Shown here: piece by piece, positions 59,924-64,000 of the stretch
Numbering within the stretch: position 1 is the stretch's first letter
How the letters are laid out: each line of letters begins with the position of its first letter
Assembly: GCA_964650485.1 (NCBI GenBank)
Contig: CAZYTX010000007.1
Location: 44,677 to 108,676, forward strand
DNA from: CAZYTX01 sp964650485
Lineage (GTDB): Bacteria > RBG-13-61-14 > DATKZS01
Direction: 5' to 3'
Length of the DNA stretch: 64,000 nt
Program-made: the position numbers and the translations under genes
Notes under the pieces: generated by a model
The model's input: only the letters and a program-made list of their open reading frames with translations
Database searches by the model: none
Told to the model about the DNA's origin: nothing

Positions 59924-60224
59924 TCCCTCCTCCTCGTAAACTAGATTATAAATATATGTAGCAAAATCCGTGCCGTATGCAGTCCATATCACCGTTGATG
60001 TAACCAGCCTTATTCTCTGTAAAAAAAACCATAACTTCTTCCCGGCCTCTGGGTGTACATAAAATTTTTGGTAATATCTTGCGATGTTCTCGCAAAGTTT
60101 ACATAATGGGTTTTGTCGGCTCAATACAACTGACATACATAAACATATACAACGCCTTTTTCTGCCAAAACCTTTATGCGCTCCGGTGCATGAGCTATAA
60201 TACCCATCAGGAGTTTTTGCTCGA
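59924..60224. other. Divergent intergenic region
   Basis: About 300 bases between the Kelch/IPT lipoprotein and ackA. It is AT-rich and holds no credible gene. TATAAT occurs on the minus strand at 59950-59945 for the lipoprotein, and on the plus strand at 60196-60201 for ackA. Confidence 0.6.
60196..60201 (+). promoter_or_regulatory. -10 box for ackA
   Basis: Perfect TATAAT 24 bases before the ackA ATG; the -35 region (TTTATG at 17 bases) is weak. Confidence 0.4.
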
Positions 60225-61430
60225 ATGAAGGTCCTGGTTATAAACACGGGCAGCTCGTCCATAAAGTACAGCCTGTTCGACATGGACGCGGAGGAGACCC
60301 TGGCCGCGGGGCTGGTGGAAAGGATAGGGGAACAGGGCGGAAGGGTGGTGTACAACAGCCCGGGAGCTGGCGGAGCGCACATGGTAAAAGAGCGGGACGT
60401 CCCGGACCACCAGGAGGGCATGGCCCTTATCCAGGAGCTCCTCGCCGGCCCGGACGCGGGCGTGATCCAGGACCCGTCCGAGGTCCACGCGGTGGGGCAC
60501 CGGGTGGTGCACGGGGGCGAGGATTTCCAAGACCCTGAACTGATTGACGAGCAGGTGATAAACGCCATCGAGAAGAACGCGCGGTTGGCGCCTCTGCACA
60601 ACCCCGCGAACCTCACAGGCATCCGCGCCGCACAGAAGCTCTTCCCCGCGGCTCCCCAGGTCGCGGTGTTCGACACCGCGTTCCACCAGACCGTGCCTCC
60701 CATGGCGTTCCATTACGGGCTGCCTTACGAGTTCTACAAGACCCACAAGATAAGGCGCTACGGTTTCCACGGGACATCGCACCAGTACGTGGCGGAGCAG
60801 GCCGCCAACTACCTCGGAAAGCCAATTGAGAAGCTCAACCTCATAACCGTGCACCTGGGCAACGGCGCCAGCATCACGGCCATACGGGCGGGCAAGAGCG
60901 TTGACACCTCCATGGGCATGACCCCGCTGGAGGGACTTGTCATGGGCACTCGGTGCGGTGACCTGGACCCGGCCATATATTTCTATCTGGCCGAGCACTT
61001 CCAGATGACCATACCCGAGATCGAGTCTTTGCTCAACAAAAAAAGCGGGCTCAAAGGCATATGCGGGTCGAACGACATGCGAGAGATTCTTGAGAAGAGG
61101 AGCGTCGGCGACCAGATGGCCGGCCTGGCGCTCGACATCTACGCCTACCGGATCAGGAAGTACGTGGGCGCATACATGGCTGTGCTGGGCAGGGTCCAGG
61201 CCATAGTGTTCACCGCGGGCATTGGCGAGAACGCTGCCGAGGTCCGGGCCGAGGCCCTCTCGGGCATGGAAAGCTTAGGCGTTTCCATTGACCCGGAAAG
61301 GAACATGAACCGGGAGGGAGAGACATTCGAGATAAGCGCGGGACACAGCCCTGTAAAGGTCCTGGTCATCCCCACCAACGAGGAGATGGCCATAGCGAGA
61401 CACACGCTGGACAAGGTAAAAAAGAAGTGA
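60225..61430 (+). CDS. ackA: Acetate kinase
   Basis: 401 residues. NTGSSSIKYSLFD, HRVVHGGE, FDTAFHQT, YGFHGTSHQYV, HLGNGASITAI and FTAGIGENAA are all present. It interconverts acetyl phosphate and acetate with ATP. No pta gene is adjacent. It ends seven bases before the convergent superoxide dismutase gene. Confidence 0.97.
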   Translation: MKVLVINTGSSSIKYSLFDMDAEETLAAGLVERIGEQGGRVVYNSPGAGGAHMVKERDVPDHQEGMALIQELLAGPDAGVIQDPSEVHAVGHRVVHGGEDFQDPELIDEQVINAIEKNARLAPLHNPANLTGIRAAQKLFPAAPQVAVFDTAFHQTVPPMAFHYGLPYEFYKTHKIRRYGFHGTSHQYVAEQAANYLGKPIEKLNLITVHLGNGASITAIRAGKSVDTSMGMTPLEGLVMGTRCGDLDPAIYFYLAEHFQMTIPEIESLLNKKSGLKGICGSNDMREILEKRSVGDQMAGLALDIYAYRIRKYVGAYMAVLGRVQAIVFTAGIGENAAEVRAEALSGMESLGVSIDPERNMNREGETFEISAGHSPVKVLVIPTNEEMAIARHTLDKVKKK

Positions 61431-61437
61431 CGCCTTA

Positions 61438-62139
61438 TCACTTAACCCTGTCAAACCTCTCCGAGACCTCGGACCAGTCCACGACCTTCATGATGGCCTC
61501 CAAATACTCCGAGCGCCTGTTCTTATACTTCAAGTAATAGGCGTGCTCCCACACGTCTATGACCATTATGGGTATGGCCCCGGCCAGGTGCTGGTTCTCG
61601 TGCTTTTCCACCTGGAGCGCCAGGAGCCGCCCGCCCATGGGCTCGTAAGCCAGCACCCCCCAGCCGCTCCCGGAAACCGATGCCGTGGCCGCCTTGAAGT
61701 GGCTCTCCAGTTCCTCCTGCCCGCCGAACTGCGAGCTTATGGCCCGCTTGAGAGCGCCCTTGGGCTTCCCCGGTTTTGGCGAGAGGTTCGAGAAATAAAG
61801 GGTGTGGAGCACGTGGCCTGAGCCGTGGAATGCAAGCGCCCTGGAGAGCGAGTGCATCCTGGAAAAGTCATTATCTTTCCTCGCCTGGTCGAGCTTTGCA
61901 AGGGTGCTGTTAAGGCCAGCTACGTAGCCGGCGTGGTGCTTGTCATGGTGTATGGTAAGGGTCCTCCGGTCCAGGTGCGGCTCGAGCGCGTCGCTCTTGT
62001 AGGGCAGCTCCGGCAGGACATACGTGGTGGTCCCGGACTTTTTAGCTGCCGCCTCGATCCCGGGAAACCCCGCCCACGCCACGGTCGCGGCAGAAGCACC
62101 CATAAAACCAATCCATCCCCTTCTTGAAAAGCCTTGCAT
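61438..62139 (-). CDS. Tat-type exported Fe/Mn superoxide dismutase
   Basis: 233 residues. The first 35 residues hold SRRGWIGFMG, a twin-arginine pattern, and a hydrophobic stretch, so export is likely. The enzyme domain has the ligands in IHHDKHHAGYV, HGSGHVLH and DVWEHAYY. It removes superoxide, here probably in the periplasm. The family is cytoplasmic in most bacteria. Confidence 0.92.
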   Translation of the reverse strand: MQGFSRRGWIGFMGASAATVAWAGFPGIEAAAKKSGTTTYVLPELPYKSDALEPHLDRRTLTIHHDKHHAGYVAGLNSTLAKLDQARKDNDFSRMHSLSRALAFHGSGHVLHTLYFSNLSPKPGKPKGALKRAISSQFGGQEELESHFKAATASVSGSGWGVLAYEPMGGRLLALQVEKHENQHLAGAIPIMVIDVWEHAYYLKYKNRRSEYLEAIMKVVDWSEVSERFDRVK

Positions 62140-62171
62140 GTCATTCCTCCATATACAAATCTTCTGCGGTC

Positions 62172-62199
62172 AAGTTAGCTACGATAAAAGCATTGTCAA
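62172..62199 (-). promoter_or_regulatory. Promoter candidate for superoxide dismutase
   Basis: On the minus strand perfect TTGACA (62199-62194), 16 bases, TAACTT (62177-62172). Confidence 0.35.
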
Positions 62200-62283
62200 G
62201 ACGTTATTAGAGGGCCTATTTGACTGTTTCAAGTCCTGTGTTCATCCCCGGAGTTTGCAATATCATCCCTGATGTAGCATGTA

Positions 62284-62311
62284 TGCAATGCGTTGCGCAA
62301 ACCCCATTGCA
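62284..62311 (+). promoter_or_regulatory. Inverted repeat, possible activator site
   Basis: TGCAATG (62284-62290) and CATTGCA (62305-62311), a perfect 7-base inverted pair with a 14-base gap, about 100 bases above the sigma-54-like promoter. Confidence 0.4.
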
Positions 62312-62407
62312 AACACAGGGGAAAAAACAACGGTCCCCTCAAAGGCTCTCCAGTGTAAATCTCCGAAATCAATGCCGAAAAAATATTTTGCCACGCTTGC
62401 CAGCATG

Positions 62408-62424
62408 TTGGCACGCTGGATGCT
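62408..62424 (+). promoter_or_regulatory. Sigma-54-type (-24/-12) promoter
   Basis: TTGGCACG-CTGG-ATGCT matches the YTGGCACGrNNNTTGCW consensus: GG and GC are exactly 10 bases apart, and only the first T of the -12 box differs. The next gene starts 28 bases downstream behind AGGAGGTG. Confidence 0.65.
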
Positions 62425-62451
62425 TCATAATCAGCCAGGAGGTGCAAGGCC

Positions 62452-63048
62452 ATGGAAACAAAGAAATTCGACTTCTCCCAAACCGGTCTTTTCATGGTGT
62501 CCGTATACCCTCGCGTCAGGGACGGGGTGTTCGGAAACATCGAAGACCAGCGCATGTTCTTAAACGGCGGCGGCCAGATCATCTACCACCAGTTCCCAGA
62601 TTCAATGCAGCTCCGCCCGGGCGTCTCCCTCCAGGAGTTCCTCCTCATGCCCGACTCCGTACACGGAATAATCGCCATCTCCGATTGCCCAGACATCAAA
62701 ACATGCGATCGGGAAAAAGATTGCATCGGCGCAACCGTGCAACAATGCCGCGCAATCATACCAGGTAAAATCGGAAAGCCCGCAACCAGGCTCATTGACG
62801 TCATGGTGGACCACCTCAAAGACACCAGCACCCATAAGATCGCCATGTCCCGCGGCCAGGACATATCCACCGAGTCCATGTGGCAGCTCGGTTACTTCCA
62901 AAAGCCGGTAAGGGACCAGCACGACCTGGACCACTCCGTCAGGTTCCTCAGAAGGAGCCACACTGAGTACGTGTTCACACAGGAGTCCTACGACGAAATG
63001 GCGCCCAAGTGCCAGTCCTGCGGAAGGCTCCTTGCAAGCAACGGGTAG
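62452..63048 (+). CDS. Unknown protein with C-terminal CxxC, likely sigma-54 controlled
   Basis: 198 residues from the ATG at 62452, with AGGAGGTG nine bases upstream. No family is recognised. It is soluble, with a Cys-rich middle (SDCPDIKTCDREKDC and QQC near 78-100) and a C-terminal CQSCGRLL that could bind metal. Two stretches have conserved-looking turns (YPRVRDGVFGNIEDQRMF; QIIYHQFPDSM). The neighbours do not give a function. Confidence 0.6.
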   Translation: METKKFDFSQTGLFMVSVYPRVRDGVFGNIEDQRMFLNGGGQIIYHQFPDSMQLRPGVSLQEFLLMPDSVHGIIAISDCPDIKTCDREKDCIGATVQQCRAIIPGKIGKPATRLIDVMVDHLKDTSTHKIAMSRGQDISTESMWQLGYFQKPVRDQHDLDHSVRFLRRSHTEYVFTQESYDEMAPKCQSCGRLLASNG

Positions 63049-63050
63049 CA

Positions 63051-63590
63051 TCATCTGCCGAGCTCCACGATCTCCGTAATAATCGAGTCCTCCAACTGAA
63101 TCAGACCGATCGAGTGGCTCGGCGCGAAACGCCTGTCAGTCGGGCTGCCCGGGTTCAGCATCCTCACACCGTCCACCTCCTCGTCAAAAGAGTAATGCGA
63201 GTGACCGAAAACGATAAGGTCAACATCATCGAACTCTGCCCGCACCCGCTGCTCAATGCCCCCGGGGCCGCCGCTCCCGTGCATTACACCGATACGAAAG
63301 CCCCCGGCATTGACAACAATCTTCGCAGGAAACCTCGATGTTATCTCACCGGGGTCCATGTTGCCAGAAACCCCTTCAACAGGCCCGAACTCCGAAAGAG
63401 CTGTCACCAATCCGAACGACACGAAATCCCCCGCATGGATGATCAGCTCAACGTCAGCGAACCAAGGCATTACAAGATCGCACAACTCCGAAGCATCCAT
63501 GCTCACCTTGTTTATGTACCTGCTGGCAGCTTTCTTTAAATGGAAACCCCCGCCAGAGACGTGAGTGTCAGAGATAACACCTATCTTCAT
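63051..63590 (-). CDS. YfcE/MJ0936-type metallophosphoesterase
   Basis: 179 residues from the ATG at 63590; a GTG three codons earlier is possible. Metal motifs are complete: ISDTHV, HAGDF, GNMDPGE, VMHGSGG and FGHSHYS. These two-metal enzymes are phosphodiesterases of uncertain natural substrate. The stop is three bases from the stop of the convergent unknown gene. Confidence 0.92.
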   Translation of the reverse strand: MKIGVISDTHVSGGGFHLKKAASRYINKVSMDASELCDLVMPWFADVELIIHAGDFVSFGLVTALSEFGPVEGVSGNMDPGEITSRFPAKIVVNAGGFRIGVMHGSGGPGGIEQRVRAEFDDVDLIVFGHSHYSFDEEVDGVRMLNPGSPTDRRFAPSHSIGLIQLEDSIITEIVELGR

Positions 63591-63665
63591 TTCAAACACC
63601 CGCCATCAAAAAACCATGTAACCAGCTTCACCTAACATAAAGCGCCTGACCCGAAAACCCGGGCG

Positions 63666-63694
63666 ATTATATCTGTGCGCCCGCGAAAAATCAA
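63666..63694 (-). promoter_or_regulatory. Promoter of the metallophosphoesterase gene
   Basis: On the minus strand TTGATT (63694-63689), 17 bases, perfect TATAAT (63671-63666). Start of transcription near 63658. Confidence 0.65.
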
Positions 63695-64000
63695 AACACT
63701 GTTAACCGCCTCGCCCGCGTTTTTCTCCGCCATCCCTGATATCAATGTTTTCAAACTCTTACGCATCTATGAAATCCGCCGGAACCCCGTCCGCCGTATA
63801 CCCGTGTGTACGGCGCCGTTTACACGCGCAGCCGATACCGTTTCCCCATGTAAACGCCAAAACACGCCGCCAAGTAGTACTTGGAACCATATCGCCCCGG
63901 CTACCTGCACGGTGCTTCTTTGTGCACAATGACGGGGCGGTTTGTAACGGGTAACCCACACAGCTTGCTGTGTGGGCGCCTGCCTGCCCTGTCTGCGTGT
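63695..64000. other. Non-coding right edge
   Basis: No credible gene is seen in the last 300 bases. Its one structured item is the perfect palindrome at 63955-63976. Confidence 0.5.
63955..63976. repeat. Perfect 9-base stem palindrome
   Basis: CCCACACAG, loop CTTG, CTGTGTGGG. No T run follows, so it is not an obvious terminator. It may be a repetitive extragenic element or the edge of an element continuing outside the window. Confidence 0.5.

Noticed and set aside
59924..60224. c-di-GMP (GEMM) riboswitch before the Kelch lipoprotein
   Set aside because: The GEMM core pattern was not found on either strand.
59924..60703. Longer start for the Kelch/IPT lipoprotein
   Set aside because: The extension runs antisense through ackA; the ATG at 59923 has a strong ribosome site and a signal peptide.

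Overview
The window reads as a chromosomal segment of a GC-rich, Gram-negative, deltaproteobacteria-like organism (Desulfobacterota/Myxococcota type). I infer this from the outer-membrane lipoprotein pathway (lnt, several lipoproteins), the PATAN/DUF4388 and REC-PilZ proteins, a sigma-54-type promoter, a UGA-encoded selenoprotein, and the DUF1844-HtrA pair. No rRNA, tRNA, phage or CRISPR locus was seen, and no species can be named from sequence alone.

Layout. (1) 1-11.8 kb, minus strand: one five-gene operon. It encodes an LPP20/FlgT-N-like exported protein, a CHASE2 class III adenylate cyclase, a second FlgT-N-like exported protein, a TPR protein with three CsgG-like domains, and a giant fibronectin-III lipoprotein that runs off the left edge. 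A tandem pair of sigma-70-like promoters sits in front. (2) 12.1-18.7 kb: mgtE with a leader hairpin, recO, a MntA/HepT toxin-antitoxin pair, and a membrane-fused divergent GH31 protein. (3) 18.7-24.4 kb: a GMC oxidoreductase operon, DUF1844-HtrA, a small membrane protein, and a toxin-antitoxin pair whose RelE-like toxin is frameshifted. (4) 24.8-32.4 kb, minus: the classic rimP-nusA-infB-ylxP-rbfA-nrnA-truB operon with a terminator-like hairpin in its leader. (5) 32.5-35.2 kb, plus: two REC-PilZ regulators and an ABC-2 permease. (6) 35.3-45 kb, minus: TPR membrane protein, PATAN protein, phoH, 7TM-HD phosphodiesterase, ybeY, lnt, and an orphan DNA methyltransferase. (7) 45.2-56.7 kb: SprT-like protein, carboxylesterase, a SelW-like selenoprotein not visible as a normal ORF, a glycosyltransferase-methyltransferase fusion, a GT-C-type membrane protein, and the galT-purE-DUF89-tsaC-DUF1015 operon. 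(8) 56.9-64 kb: IPT/Kelch/Fn3 lipoprotein, ackA, a Tat-type superoxide dismutase, an unknown gene behind a sigma-54-like promoter, and a metallophosphoesterase.

Interspersed are short inverted-repeat elements near 13.6, 24.4-24.8 and 45.5 kb. Two of them share GTCCAAAATA ends, and one supplies the stop codon of a neighbouring gene.

The best candidates for something undescribed are the CHASE2-cyclase/CsgG-like/Fn3 operon at the left end, and the GMC oxidoreductase operon with a four-helix membrane partner. The clearest single hidden gene is the SelW-like selenoprotein with an in-frame UGA and a SECIS-like hairpin ten bases downstream.
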